Assembly: GCF_963678635.1 (NCBI RefSeq)
Contig: NC_087065.1
Coordinates: 18,117,623-18,181,622, forward strand
Source: Symsagittifera roscoffensis
Lineage: Eukaryota; Xenacoelomorpha; Acoela; Convolutidae
Length of the DNA stretch: 64,000 nt
Direction: 5' to 3'
Positions within the stretch are counted from its first letter, which is position 1. Each line of letters starts with the position of its first letter. A model generated the notes under the pieces. It searched no databases, was not told the origin of the DNA, and worked only from the letters and a program-made list of their open reading frames with translations. This document shows positions 46,539 to 57,676 of the stretch, in pieces. The translations under genes were made by a program, and so were the position numbers.

Positions 46539-46798
46539 GTTTGATTGCTTGGCAATCGTCCAAGAAAGATGACGTGTTGGTGGATTACCACGGTAAAGTA
46601 GTCACCAACAGCAATGCCGACCAGTACTGTCTCCAAGCAGGAGTTGTAAGTGAATACGTATCGCAAACTGCGGGTCCTCCTAGGCGATTGATCGACGCTT
46701 CAAATGAGGAGTACCCGTTACACCAATGCGAACCACGCCACAAAGAACAAAAAACGAGGCCAATAGGAAGATGGCAGAAATTGTACTTTCCAGTATAG
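46539..46798 (+). pseudogene. SET-domain protein, second exon
   Basis: After a 113-bp GT-AG intron the frame continues KKDDVLVDYHGKVV, which matches the 'GD.VVEYHGDLI' strand of KMT5A-type histone lysine methyltransferases, and later RRLIDASNEEYP, like 'CVDATRE'. The catalytic 'INH' and 'YDYG' motifs are not in this frame. A shifted frame at 46812-46860 reads ARRDNCALTMETK, where 'INHS...PNC' would be expected. The domain is truncated and frameshifted. If ever active, it would have methylated lysine using S-adenosylmethionine. Confidence 0.6.
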
Positions 46799-47134
46799 GT
46801 GAAAGAATAGTCATCCTAAAAGCCAGGAGAGACAATTGCGCTTTGACTATGGAAACAAAGTTGCTCAAGCGTTGTTTGACGACAGCAGTTAAGTGGATTT
46901 TGGGTATTCTACAAATTTTTAATCTCGTTTCGTTCCGGGGAACGTTTTATCAGTTTTCGAATCAATTTACAATTTATAGGAGTGCGTTTGTGTTCATGAT
47001 TTTATATTTTAAATCTGTTGTAATTTATGATCAAATTTACTAATTAGATTTTCTAATAATAAACCCTGAATATATACAATTATGTGTATTTAATAATAAT
47101 TTGAGAAAACAACCTGATTAGGAATGAATATACA

Positions 47135-47500
47135 TTAAAAAGTGAATGATCGAATTAAATTGAAAAATCAAAATAGCCGTTTTCAATCAAATGTTTAAAT
47201 CTAATAGGGTATATCCATGAATTTAGATAAATAATGGTTTAAGATTTGTTCGTGGATTCCACTGACAATAGTTAAGTATTTGTTCGTAATTTCCGCATTC
47301 GTTGTTCTAGTTAGCATTTGTTCGAGCTGGTTATTGCTGGAAATCTCACTTACAATCTGCGTAATCCGCTAAAAGTTTGTGAAATCAAAAAAAAAAACTG
47401 TCGCGCTCTAATACAGATTTATTAGTTGAAATTACGTGAGATTTTAAAAATCATTGTCGCCCGAAAATAGTACAAGGCGATTGATCGACGCTTCAAATTG
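47135..47500. repeat. Dispersed ~300-bp repeat, left copy
   Basis: Sequence around AAGATTTGTTCGTGGATTCCAC, TTAAGTATTTGTTCGTAATTTCC and ATCTCACTTACAATCTGCG matches 50100-50490, with shorter pieces at 49485-49600 and 49940-50060. Both long copies are followed by ATCATTGTCGCCCGAAA. The two copies flank the integrase and Ser-rich ORF at 47.7-48.8 kb and might be LTR remnants of that element, but TG...CA ends could not be fixed. Confidence 0.55.
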
Positions 47501-47718
47501 ATCGACTAAGAAATTGAGAGAATAGCATGATTAAGAATGAATAACGAATGTCTTAATCTAAAGCAACATTAAAAAATGAATGATCGACCGATGGTCGATA
47601 TGAAACATACTTAGCACGTATCTAAGTAGTGCTAAATTAGCTAAAACTAAGTCTACAAACTATACAAATCGTAAATTCAAGAAATTGGAAAATAGAGTTT
47701 TAATGAGTTCACTGAGTC

Positions 47719-48216
47719 TTAAATGTAATCGGCATCAAGTTCTTCTAAAGCTTGTTGTAGGTCCTGATCTAAAATCGACGATATTTCGCTCCCGGAATCT
47801 TGCTCTGCGACTATGATGGGTGATTTCCCGGTGGGAAACTTCCGCGATGTCTGAACAAACCCCGATTTTGCGAGGGGAATGAGGAAATCAGAAGGTGACC
47901 AGCACAAGAAAGCAGGCCGTCTGATTGTAGATCTGGGCTGGATGGCAACAGAATGCGTTTCCTCTGGTGTGCTGTCCAGCAAAATTAGCTCTAGAGCGGA
48001 TCCGAAGGATGATGGCCCAGGAAGACTGCTGTCGTGAGACGATTTCTGAGGGGAATCCGGAATGACGACAACTTCTGTCGACGAATTTGTGGTCGTTTGT
48101 ATGAGCGTCGGGTTTCCGCCAGTCAACTTACCACTGGTCGTTTTTTTTTCTGAGGTTTGGCTCTGGTTGACTTCTGGGGAGGCGATGATTTCCTCTTTCC
48201 GGCTAAATATGTCCAT
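47719..48216 (-). CDS. Ser/Thr/Pro-rich ORF beside gypsy integrase
   Basis: An uninterrupted 165-codon minus-strand ORF. It is rich in Ser, Thr, Pro and Gln (VVVIPDSPQKSSHDSSLPGP) with one more hydrophobic stretch (IRRPAFLCWSPSDFLIPLAK) and an acidic C terminus (LQQALEELDADYI). It has no known domain. It follows an integrase fragment on the same strand and resembles in place and composition the 3' ORF of element 2, so it is probably element-encoded. Confidence 0.45.
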   Translation of the reverse strand: MDIFSRKEEIIASPEVNQSQTSEKKTTSGKLTGGNPTLIQTTTNSSTEVVVIPDSPQKSSHDSSLPGPSSFGSALELILLDSTPEETHSVAIQPRSTIRRPAFLCWSPSDFLIPLAKSGFVQTSRKFPTGKSPIIVAEQDSGSEISSILDQDLQQALEELDADYI

Positions 48217-48344
48217 TTTCTAAGGTGACCGTGTGGTTCGAAGAATCAACAATCGCCTCTTTAAATGGATGTAAGTACGATTCTCCAATACATTAAAAAA
48301 GGTTACCTCCAGTAGTGGCCAATTTCCCTACAGTAGGCCGTTTC

Positions 48345-48480
48345 CGATTAGAGTTTGGGATTGGGGTTGCTCGACTTCCATGGGTAATCTTTGTCAGTGG
48401 GATGTCCGACTCTGAGGAGAAGATTGGGGTTGCTCGACTTCCATGGGTAATCTTTGCCAGTCGGATGTCCGAGTCCAAGG
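48345..48480. repeat. Two tandem copies of a ~66-bp unit
   Basis: ATTGGGGTTGCTCGACTTCCATGGGTAATCTTTG is present at 48360 and 48424 followed by similar TCGGATGTCCGA sequence. The minus strand encodes a matching repeated peptide (KITHGSRATPI twice). It lies between integrase and the Ser-rich ORF. Confidence 0.7.
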
Positions 48481-48626
48481 AGGAGTCGATCACCGCGTTT
48501 TCGTATCCGACCTCTGCTCCATCGTGTTGCTCCCAACTCTTTGCCCGGCGGTCTGATATGATTGACTTTCCTTGATCTAAACGATTATCAATATAGATCA
48601 GAAAGCGTCCAAAGGGCCGGCGAAAT

Positions 48627-48830
48627 CTAAATTAATCTTTTATTTTCCATGAAGTTCTGGTATTTGCTCATATGCTCCGATCCCAACAACACCATAAGGT
48701 TCTTACCGGCTTTTGAACATGGTTTGCAAGATTTGCCGTGGTGATATATTTCCCTATAAATATGTGGCCACCAGATAAATTCAGCCAGAAATTTCATGCC
48801 AAACTGGCCTGGAATGGACTCGTGTAACAT
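48627..48830 (-). pseudogene. Gypsy integrase zinc-binding domain fragment (element 4)
   Basis: A minus-strand 67-codon frame reads LHESIPGQFGMKFLAEFIWW, then REIYHHGKSCKPCSKAG. This is the HHCC domain of Ty3/gypsy integrase ('LH...GH.G..KT...WWP.M...I...V..C..C'), with the second His replaced by Gln. No catalytic core follows, so only a fragment remains. Confidence 0.7.
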
Positions 48831-48839
48831 CGATCTGAA

Positions 48840-50100
48840 TGCGGCCGCAGGTCCTTCTCATATTTTTTCAAGTAAAATCCATGAATTTCAAGTGGGCGTC
48901 ATGTCTTCAGTGTTCTGATTAGATCCCACAAGACTTTGTCATTCTTGGTCATTATTTGTAGTAACTTCATGGAGCAATGATATTCTGGTATAATTGGGGA
49001 AGAAGGTAAAGATAAGTTAGCTTTGTAGCGTTTCAATAAATTAAAGTGGTCATTGTTAAGTAGGTCGGCTCAAATTTCAAAGCAATATTGTGTTCCTCTG
49101 GTACAGAGACCGATCGTTTAGCAGACCAATCTGGGACGATTATTGAAGGGTCAGAAAGTTTTGATGATGAAGTTCCCGTGGTATTCAATCTTTTTTTGGT
49201 ACGAAATGATTTTGTAGCAAAAAAGCGAATTATCTAGCGGTAAAAATGACAGCAATAATTCTATGACCAAATGAAGCTAAAGAGCTATCGATTCGAATTT
49301 GACCTATCACATCGCTTGCATTACTCGTTCCTGACGGGAGAAAAATATTTACAATTAAATTTACAGCGACCGACGGTCGGTCTAATTTTATTCTCTTTAA
49401 AACAGTAAAATTTTGCGAAGTCTATTTTTTTGACCCGGAATGTAGAGCCGGAATGTGAAAATTGTTGCGATGACTACAATTGTGAAACTAAATTTAAAAA
49501 TCAGAATGGCCGTTTTCATCAAATTTGAAATTGTAAAAGGGTATATCCACGAGTTGAGTTAAGTAATGATTTAAAAAATGATTTTAATAGCTTCAAATTT
49601 GAATCTATGGCTGCTACGAAATAATTCGAATTTACTTTGTAGGGCGTTTACGAATTAATTTTGGGGTATGCCATAGTTTTAAATTTAAAACTACGATTAG
49701 TTGTCTCTGTTAATCCATCCTACGACGAAATTGGAATCAGTTCTTACAATAACAGCTAATACATAAAATTTTGTTTAGCCGAGTTAAACCAAAATCAACA
49801 ACCTTGTTAAAAAATTAGTATCACTAGGCCTTTTGTTAATTTATTATGCAATTAAACTAATCAAAATATTTGGCTTGACAGTTTCAGTTGGTTGCGTTAA
49901 GCCAAAAGCATGACTGTTTTTGACACAGCTACAAAGATTTTAGATTCTAAAAGGGTTTTCACGAATTTATGTGAGTAATGATTTAAGATCTGTTCATGGT
50001 TTCCACAGACAATGGTTAAGTTTTGGTTCGTAAAATCCGCATTCGTTGTTCTAGCTATATTCATTGCTCAATGCTGCTGGATTATCAAATTACGGATTTA
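48840..50100. other. No supported gene
   Basis: AT-rich sequence containing partial copies (49485-49600, 49940-50060) of the dispersed repeat described at 47135. No other structure was recognised. Confidence 0.4.
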
Positions 50101-50549
50101 CAAATAAAAATGGCCATTTCATTCACATCTTTAATTTTATTTTTAATTTCTAAAAAATTATATCCAAGAATTTATTTAAGTAATGATTTAAGATTTGTTC
50201 GTGGATTCCACAGACAATGGTTAAGTATTTGTTCGTAATTTCCTCATTCGTTGTTCTAGGTTGCCATTGCTCAAGCTCGTTTTTGCTGGTTATCTCACTT
50301 ACAATCTGCGGAATCCGGTAACAGTTTGTGGAATCAATAAAAACAAACTATCGCTCTCTATTACAAGTTTATTTTACGTGAGATCATTTAAAACAGCTAC
50401 ACGGGTCCCCCTCAGTTTTTCCAGAGGTGAGAAATAACCGGCCTTGAGGGTATCATCTGGGAGCCACCCAGAATCATTGTCGCCCGAAATGGTACGAGTA
50501 TGATTTTAAGGATCATGAAAGGGGTGGTGCCGGACATCAAGCCGATGGG

Positions 50550-50775
50550 ACTTCAAGCCGAAACGTAAAGTTAGAAACTACAAGCCGGATAGTTCAAAAA
50601 CCGGCTGATACTACTAAGGGATAAGGATGCCAATGAAAAAGTCACTTCGGCTTGAAAAGTAAAGTTAGTTTCTAACGTAAAGTTAGAAACTTCAAGCCGG
50701 ATAATTCAAAAACCGGCTGATATTATTAACGGATAAGGATGCCAATGAAAAAGTCACTTCGGCTTGAAATCACGT
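50550..50775. repeat. Tandem pair of ~107-bp units bounded by short inverted repeats
   Basis: Two adjacent units share CGTAAAGTTAGAAACT, CAAGCCGGAT, TTCAAAAACCGGCTGAT, GGATAAGGATGCCAATGAAA and AAGTCACTTCGGCTTGAAA. Each is bounded by ACTTCAAGCCG and CGGCTTGAA, an inverted pair, and has AAGCCGG/CCGGCTGA inside. This resembles a small non-coding inverted-repeat element present twice. Confidence 0.7.
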
Positions 50776-50948
50776 CGGCTTGTTGTCCTAGACCCCACAA
50801 AAGGACCCCAAGAAAGGCCCCCGACGGGATATGTAGGCATACCACTAGCGTGGGTTACTTGAACGTAGTTTTAACACTGAACTCGTCAAAATTGATCTCT
50901 CGTTTGGTTGTGCTGTTGAGAGCTGAGTACTATGTGGGCTGAGTTTGT

Positions 50949-52171
50949 TCAGCTACACGAAGGGGGTACTTGGGGTTCAGTATTTAGAATCTGCGGTGAT
51001 TTTTCAGCTCTATGTTTTCTTAGAGCCACGATTGCAGAAACCTTACTTTCACCGCTAGTTTGACATTGCTCCATCAAAAGTGGTCGCTTGTCATTGACGT
51101 AAATAGCTGAAAAACTGCTCCCAAGATGTAGCTGGTAAGAAGTCGGATCAATAACTGAATCAGAGTAAAGAAAGTCAACTAAGTATTCTAGCTTCAAAAA
51201 CTTGAAATCACAACCAGCAAATTTACGGCACTGGATAGCAGCAGGTGACAGTTTTTTTGCCAGCTCTTTCGTTTGGTTTTTGCCCAGTATCACTGGATTC
51301 CAAATCAGATGTTGACTCGTTTTTAGCTACTCGGTTTTGCAACCGTTCCTCTACAGTCACCGCTCATTTGACTAAATCTTTGTCATCTTTCAGCAGAAGA
51401 AAGCAGTTAGGTGTCTTAGAAAGTCCCCAAAGAATGGTTTGAGCATTGTCTTTGGTTAGGACAGTGCCTCCTAAACCATGGATCCATTTTTCCATCATAG
51501 CTTGTGGTGCTAGATTCGGTTTTGCTTTCTTTCCCGCAACTGCTGCCCCTGTACATCCGAAAGTATCCAACACATAAAACCGCAAACCAGAAAGCAGCAG
51601 ACTAGATTGACGGTTTTCACCGACGGCAATTTTTGGAAGTTCTAGATTTTTCTGACATATTTGTAAATACAACAGGATAGGATTGGTTCCTCCCAAGACG
51701 TCTCCCGCATTGTTTAGAAAATTACGTGTGCACTTGCCAGATTTGATGAACTTGCAGAATGAAAAAAAAAACGTTTCGAGGAATAATGGGTCTTGGTTAT
51801 GCAATCTTCCTCCGCCTCACATTGTCTACTTTGAAAATTTTTGTTCGCATGTTGGTTGGAATTTCGAGAGCTTCGCACAAATGTTCCCATAGACTTCGTA
51901 TAAAAATGCTCACCACAAGCTGTGGCATTAGGAGTGATTTTAGTTTGTAGGGGGGCAATCCTTAATCTCCAAAGATAAGCACTGAAACTTGATAGCAAAT
52001 TTCCGGCCACTTTTTGTACTCTATAGCGTTAAAATCATCGCTTGCTCTTAGTAATTGCGTGCATTCATTCAAGCTCTTTCTCAAAATTTCACTGGCATCT
52101 TTAATGGTGATGCACCCGAGGGTTTTTCCAGGAAATTTTGAGACGAGACTCGGGTAGATGGATTGTAACAC
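50949..52171 (-). pseudogene. Degraded gene with a possible BRCT domain
   Basis: Minus-strand frames 51364-51804 and 50949-51293 are consecutive parts of one protein. The first holds LSGLRFYVLDTFG and MMEKWIHGLGGTVLTKDNAQ, resembling the first strand and the 'GG.V' turn of a BRCT domain. The second holds FKFLKLEYLVDFLYSDSVID followed by PTSYQL, resembling its closing helix. A TGA (51364-51366) and a shift in an A7 run (about 51252) separate them. 51962-52171 is a further upstream piece. The match is by pattern only; PARP1, a DNA ligase or another BRCT protein are all possible. Confidence 0.35.
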
Positions 52172-52349
52172 TTTTACAGACTTAACGTACGTATCTATAT
52201 TTTCTTTGGGCGCACAACAACTTCATTTTTCCATACTCCTTCAAAGAGATCTTAAATTTCTGTGCTAGCCTCTTTCATTTCTTCCTTGTCAGCGATGACA
52301 GTCAGCGCTTATTTTCCAGAAAGGGAGACTGCACCCACTTTGCCAGCTT

Positions 52350-52832
52350 TGTCCGTTCCTCCTATCGAGACAATGGTGAAATGAAAAAATAGCTTTTTGG
52401 CCCCCGTCTGGTTAAACTTTCCTCAAACCGCTGAATGGCAAACTTTTCGTGAGGATGCATATCATCGATTTTTTGTGCCATTTTACGAAGATCTGTTTCC
52501 ACACATCGAGTAATCATTTGGGTGGCATCTGGACAATATTGACCAGTGACGTCTTGGGTAACTATTTTCGAAATGGCAGTTTGAGTTCAGTTCTTTTACC
52601 AGTCTCAGGCTCGCAAAGTATTTGGCGGAAGTCTTTTTGACACATACAGTGGGAGCCACGAGACTGTATCAGATGACTGCTCATTAGAGACACCAATAAC
52701 CAGCCGCAACAAAAATGGTGAATCGCGACTATAGGTCAGCTTTGCTCCTAACTGTCTTAGGGGATTGGTTTGGCTGTACAACAAACCCGATTCTTGGTCG
52801 CCTGCTGTGGTGGGACTAACGTTCTGCTCCAT
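52350..52832 (-). pseudogene. Upstream pieces of the same minus-strand gene
   Basis: 52605-52832 is an open minus frame (SRDSPFLLRLVIGVSNEQSS), followed at about 52430-52570 by another (DATQMITRCVETDLRKMAQK). Both are protein-like but in different frames, and no domain is recognised. They are grouped with the BRCT-like region by strand and proximity only. Confidence 0.3.
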
Positions 52833-52979
52833 AGCGTATCTGCTGTCTTTTCCACGGTACGCTGAATTTAATGATAAAGTTAATCAAATAGGGACGCACA
52901 TTCATAAATTTGAATTCTCATTGTTTTAAGCCTTGGCTGAGGATTCCATTAACAGTGATTAACTATTTGCTCTTAAATT

Positions 52980-53345
52980 CCGCACTGAGTTTTGTCCCTA
53001 CGTAGAAATATTTTGCGCTCTGCTCCATTTGACAAATATTATTTTTCGAAAGATAGTACTGCGTGGAGCCAAAGTGCCTAATTTAGTAAATGAGCAAATA
53101 AAGTTAACCATACTGACTATATATAACTTGATGCCGAGTTAATAATCATTTGTTTCGCAGGTAACTCAAATTCCGCACTGGCTTTTGTTCCTACGCAGAA
53201 ATATTTTGCGCTCTGCTCCATTTGACAAAAATTATTTTTTGGAAGATAGTACCGCGTGGAGCCAAAGTGCCTAATTTATTAAATGAGCAACAAAGTTAAC
53301 CATACTGACTATATATAACTTGATGCCGAGATTAATAATCATGAG
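52980..53345. repeat. Direct duplication of ~185 bp
   Basis: CAGAAATATTTTGCGCTCTG... through CATACTGACTATATATAACTTGATGCCGAG occurs at about 53004-53142 and again at 53195-53328 with few changes. The second copy carries one more difference at its end (AGATTAATAATCATGAG). It lies between exon-like pieces of the degraded gene. Confidence 0.75.
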
Positions 53346-53488
53346 AGATATTTTTCCAAAACAAAATAGAGTTACCTGCGAAACAAAAAACGCTGCTAGT
53401 CGACTGTACACTAATGTTGACATCGAGGAGCCTGAACGCGAGCCTGGTAACCTCCACACAACCAATCTCACAGCTGTCTCCCAGATAT

Positions 53489-53842
53489 TCATCGTAATCC
53501 TTGAAGCTCCGTGGTTTTCAGTGAAAGAAACGCAACTGCTTTGACGCAAGAAACTAGGTCACTTCGAAACCCAGGAAATTCTTTCTCGGGCTTACAGAAG
53601 TTTGTAAAGTGAACCACTATTTCGGCGGTTGCTCGACAAACGTGTCTAGGAGAAGGAACGAATGATTTGAAGCCTGCTTTTGTCAAGCCGAGATCGAATA
53701 GTGTTGATAATATTGTCAACGTTTCCGGTTTTTGTCGCCTTAGCCAAATCGTACTTGAAACCTTCCGAAGATCCCCGTTTCTTGAATAAGCGAGTAATAA
53801 TAAAACGGGTCGAAAAAGTGAATCTTTACTTTTTCCTACCAC
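53489..53842 (-). pseudogene. Unrecognised minus-strand ORF
   Basis: 117 codons open on - (SKDSLFRPVLLLLAYSRNGD, FTNFCKPEKEFPGFRSDLVS). Protein-like composition with Lys-rich surroundings upstream (53845-53900). It may be the N-terminal region of the degraded gene at 51-53 kb. Further upstream, 53980-54200 is open in two minus-strand frames, so coding there is undecided. Confidence 0.3.
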
Positions 53843-54849
53843 CTTTACCGCTTTTTGTTCTCTGGGAGTCTTTTTCAGCTACTTCCATTAGTCCTTGAAG
53901 GCTAATTCTATGACATCGAACATAAAACAGAACTTGGCGCCAAAATTTTTCAGACCCTTTTGGAGTGCATCATTTTTGTAGTTTCTCCAGTGCTCTATTC
54001 CGAGTAGTCTTGCGAGGAATCACATGCTTCAAAAATTGAATATGATGGTGCCTGTATAAGAATGCGGTTGCTGAACTTCTTGATGGTTCTGAGGGTGATG
54101 GAAGAGCTAATGATTGTGAGATTGCTGATTCTGTTGACGTCGGGGTTCTTGATGACTTTCCTAACTGTTCTAAGGGCGATGTCGATCTGTTCTGACGGTT
54201 TATAACACTAAAAGTGAGTATTCGGGCTTGTTTCTGAAAAGAGGAACTTGACCAGGTTCCTCCGTTTTTCGTTCCACGGTTATTTGACTGACGATTTGTA
54301 AGTCTGCTTGTTCGTCGGTACGTCGAGTTCCGTATCGGTTTTTGTCGATATTCGTGCCGGTTTTGTTTGTCTGAATTGTTTCAGGTGCAGTAACGAATGA
54401 ATTTAGAAGATTTTCAATTTGAAATTGAAAGAGGTGCAGTGATGAATGAATAGAGCGTGTTACTTAAGTTATCCATATCCGTGGAATTACCAACTTGCTT
54501 AATTGGAAAAATAACTGTGGATTCTGGTGTGATTTTCAACTTGGCCCAACCGGCTTGGCCAAACTTATCGAAACAGTTATGAAGCTTTATAGCGTCATAA
54601 TTGTTTCGATATTTTGTAAGTCGTCAACTAAAATAGTCACTAATTAGTGTTTCTTGAGTTTGATTAATTGGTTTTTCAAGTGTTAGATTTCATAATTTAT
54701 GATTATCATACGCTCCTCACATACGCTCCTCATTTTTCCTGTTATATGCTTTCTTGAAAAAGTGTTTCACCTTCTAAATTATTTTTTCTAGTAAACTGAA
54801 CACTAATTTTATCATCGTTTCTGAATTGTATGAGTAGCCGTTTAGTTTA

Positions 54850-55625
54850 TTAACCCACCCCAAAATAAGGAAATAGTCCGTTCAGTTTTGCAAAATCTCA
54901 AAACTGACAGGAGTTAATGGCGCAGTTCAGTCTATTTCTCATCCCAAATACTGAAGTAGTTGTTCGTTCGAGGTTTGTAAAATCTCAAATCTTGACGGAG
55001 AGGAATTTGTAAGGGCGCCGTGCAGTGTATCCCAAATACTGAAAATCTCAAATTTTGACCAAAAGGAATGTGTAATGGCGCCGCGCAACTATTGCCAATC
55101 CTAAAAACTGAAATAGTTTGTTCTAGTTTTGCAAAATCTCAATAGTTCTTGTTGCAGTTCAAATCAATCTCAAATACTGATCAGTTCTATTCATTTTCCT
55201 TCCAATTTCGTTCCAATTTACATTACAATTTTTAACTCAATGAGAAAATCTCAATGTACACTGACAAGTTTTTTGCATTTTGCAAAATCCCAAATACTGA
55301 CAAAATCCCAATACTGACAAAATCACAAATACTGACAAAATCACAATTAATGACAAAATCCCAAATACTGACAAAATCCCAATTACTGACAAAATCCCAA
55401 AAGCTGACGAAATCCCAATACAGACAAAATCCCAAATACTGACAAAATCCAAAATACTGACAAAATCCCAATTACTGACAAAATCCCAATTGCTGACAAA
55501 ATCCCAAATAATGACAAAATCCCAATTACTGACAAAATCCCAAATACTGACAAAATCCTAATTACTGACAAAATCCCAAATACTGACAAAATCCCAAAGA
55601 TTGACAAAATCTGAATTACTGACAA
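54850..55625 (+). repeat. 18-bp satellite array (ACTGACAAAATCCCAAAT)
   Basis: About twenty copies of an 18-19 bp unit, core TGACAAAATCCCAA, run head to tail from about 55290 to 55625. More diverged copies (CAAAATCTCAAA.ACTGA) are scattered from 54890. The reverse-complement motif (CAGTATTTGGGATTT) appears at 55650-55765, giving an inverted tail. Repetitive peptides such as FGILSV read here are artefacts. Confidence 0.85.
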
Positions 55626-55842
55626 AACGTCCTCCAATTGCAGAATTTTTTGTGAGTAATTGGGATATTGTCAGTATTTGGGATTTAGCAGGACTGCAAC
55701 GAACTATAATCAGTATTTAGGATTTTGCAGAACTGCAACGAACTGTAATCAGTATTCGGGATTTGAAAATGGGGGGGGGTGGTTAACAGGGAATAAAATT
55801 CGTGGGGGTAATTTAGGGGGATATATCTTTAAAGGGTGATAT

Positions 55843-55972
55843 CCCCCGGGTTGCGCCTTATGGTGGGCAACCCCCGGGTCGCTACAAAAGTACCGCAGAG
55901 GGGAGAAAATAACAAGTTCCAAAACCGCGGTTTTGGATCCTGTTATTTTCTTCCCTTTATGGTACCTTGTAA
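55843..55972. repeat. Palindromes with a GC-rich hairpin
   Basis: 55919-55936 is a perfect 18-bp palindrome (CCAAAACCGCGGTTTTGG). It is extended by GGGAGAAAATAACA (55901) and TGTTATTTTCTTCCC (55941), then by TACAAAAGTACC and GGTACCTTGTA, making an imperfect palindrome of about 90 bp. Just to the left, CCCGGGTTGC and GCAACCCCCGGG (55845-55878) form a second hairpin. AAAAACCGCGGTT recurs at 56037. Confidence 0.7.
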
Positions 55973-56285
55973 CAAATATGCCATCAAGAATTTTAATTTA
56001 AATTACTATTTCTTGAAAATTGAATTTTTAGTTTTGAAAAACCGCGGTTGATCCTATCAACTTAATTTAAATTTTTTTTCAGATCTGATTCGATTTTATT
56101 ATTCTAAAATATTTGATCCTGGTTTCTTAAAAAATGATATAGATAGTGATTAAGAAATTGCGGATTCCACTAAAATGATTGGATCTTTTTCCTTTTTCCC
56201 ACCTCAGATCTGAAACAATTTTATATTGTATGGAGGGCTTTGCTATTGATCCTTTCTTGGATTGATTTTTTTTTTTCGTTTCCAG

Positions 56286-56624
56286 ATTGCGACCTACAGT
56301 TTTCGCAAAAAAGCAACATGGTCCGCCATTTTGCTGAAAAGCGATGCCAGAAGAGGGATGCGAAACTGCAGAAACTGACTTGCATGTTCTGTGGAACGGA
56401 GAGCTTCAGCGACTGCTACAGAACTGTAAAGGATGTGTTGTCGCCTGGTTTCTGGGAGAGAACAAGAGCCAATCGAATATCTGGGCTCAAACAAAAGCTG
56501 CTCCCTCCCACTAGGAAAAGTTATAACTTTGCGCAGGACACTTATGAGGTGTGCCAATTACCATTCAGAGCGAAGCAGAGGAGGGCAAATTTGATGTGCG
56601 AGGTTGAAATTGGCGATGATCAGA
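56286..56624 (+). CDS. Zinc finger-cupin-RING gene, zinc-finger exon
   Basis: Acceptor TTTCCAG (56285) to donor GTGAGT (56625). The frame starts CDLQFSQKSNMVRHFAEKRC, a C2H2/C2HC finger whose first Cys must lie in the preceding exon, followed by a second Cys pair (LTCMFCGTESFSDC) and a basic region. The exon ends in phase 1. Earlier exons were not identified. DNA- or RNA-binding is likely from the finger. Confidence 0.55.
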
Positions 56625-56701
56625 GTGAGTAAAGATATGTGCTTTTGATATAAGATATAAAATAAGATATGTTTCTTGACTTCATATTCAAACTGTTTTA
56701 G

Positions 56702-57003
56702 CACTTAGCCAAACATTTCAGTCCACGCCTGAGCAACTAGACTGTATCACGACAACGACAATGAGGCAGAAGACGAGACGGACTATCGTAAGAAATGCGT
56801 TGGGAACCAGCAGAAAGACGACCAAGACCAAGACGACGAGTATGACGACCTCCTGGAACAAACATGAGCAAGGCAGAAATGGGCATGATGCGACGACTAC
56901 CTGGTGCATGCAGGAACCAAACGAGTCAGATGCGACGAGCAGGTACAAACAGGAACAATTGGCGACGTTTTGGTACAAAATGGAGCCGGAGGATGAGGAA
57001 CCC
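56702..57003 (+). CDS. Same gene, low-complexity exon (frame uncertain)
   Basis: The acceptor TTTTAG (56701) matches phase 1 and gives a Thr/Arg/Lys-rich frame (ALGTSRKTTKTKTTSMTTSW). Another frame is acidic (EAEDETDYRKKC, KDDQDQDDEYDD) and equally plausible as a disordered linker, ending at a TGA. No convincing donor was found, so the limits are approximate. Confidence 0.3.
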
Positions 57004-57087
57004 ATTTTGACCATTCAAACTTATTTCACAAAACACCGTTTTTATTTCATATAATAGTCTGCAACTAAATCAAAATCACTGTTTTAG

Positions 57088-57600
57088 CACTCTATTTCAC
57101 TAAATGACGGTGAAATCTCCAAGGGCGCTGCTCCCGGTACTGTTGGTACTACAGTTACTGCTCCAGAAGTGACAAGTACTATCAATGAACAAGAGCACTG
57201 CTCCAACGCCACTGCTCTAGGTAGTGTTGGTACTACAGTTACCGCTCCAGAAGTGACAAGTACTATCGATGAACATACCTCGGAAGTCACCCATCGGCGC
57301 GCCAAGTTGCCCATTGGTGCGCCAGCTGCGTCAATTAGGATGGTACCACTTCCCGAGGTACCGAATGGACCGTGTCTGAGGCCAGATCCACTTCCTCTCG
57401 TACAAGAGTTCGTTTCGCCCTTTCCTCTAGCAGGCTCCATTTCGCTACTTCATATTCTGGTTGAAGCAGATCTGAGAACAGATGAACCACCTCCTCTGGT
57501 GCGATACAGAATCCAAAAGCTCTTCGGGAAAAAGAGTGCCAGTCAGATTGACATGTTACATCCAATTTACCATGGCAAACTAAGAGAGAGACTTTCGCAA
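57088..57600 (+). CDS. Same gene, Thr/Pro repeat exon
   Basis: Acceptor ACTGTTTTAG (57087), donor GTAAGC (57601), 513 bp open and in phase 0 at both ends. It contains two copies of VGTTVTAPEVTSTI, then a Pro-rich linker, and ends with an ordered part: LVRYRIQKLFGKKSASQIDM. The two-fold repeat is also visible in the DNA (57130-57200 and 57215-57270). Confidence 0.55.
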
Positions 57601-57676
57601 GTAAGCATCTGAACCTAAAACTAGCTCAGAGTCGTTATAATTAAATTTCGATCATCTTCTTTGGGTATTTTGTTAG

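Noticed and set aside
46646..46683. 38-bp GT-AG intron inside the second SET exon
   Set aside because: Both borders look good, but splicing it gives an early stop, while reading through keeps the IDASNE segment in frame.
55232..55637. ORFs with FGILSV- or TKSQI-type repeats
   Set aside because: They arise from the 18-bp satellite read in several frames on both strands.
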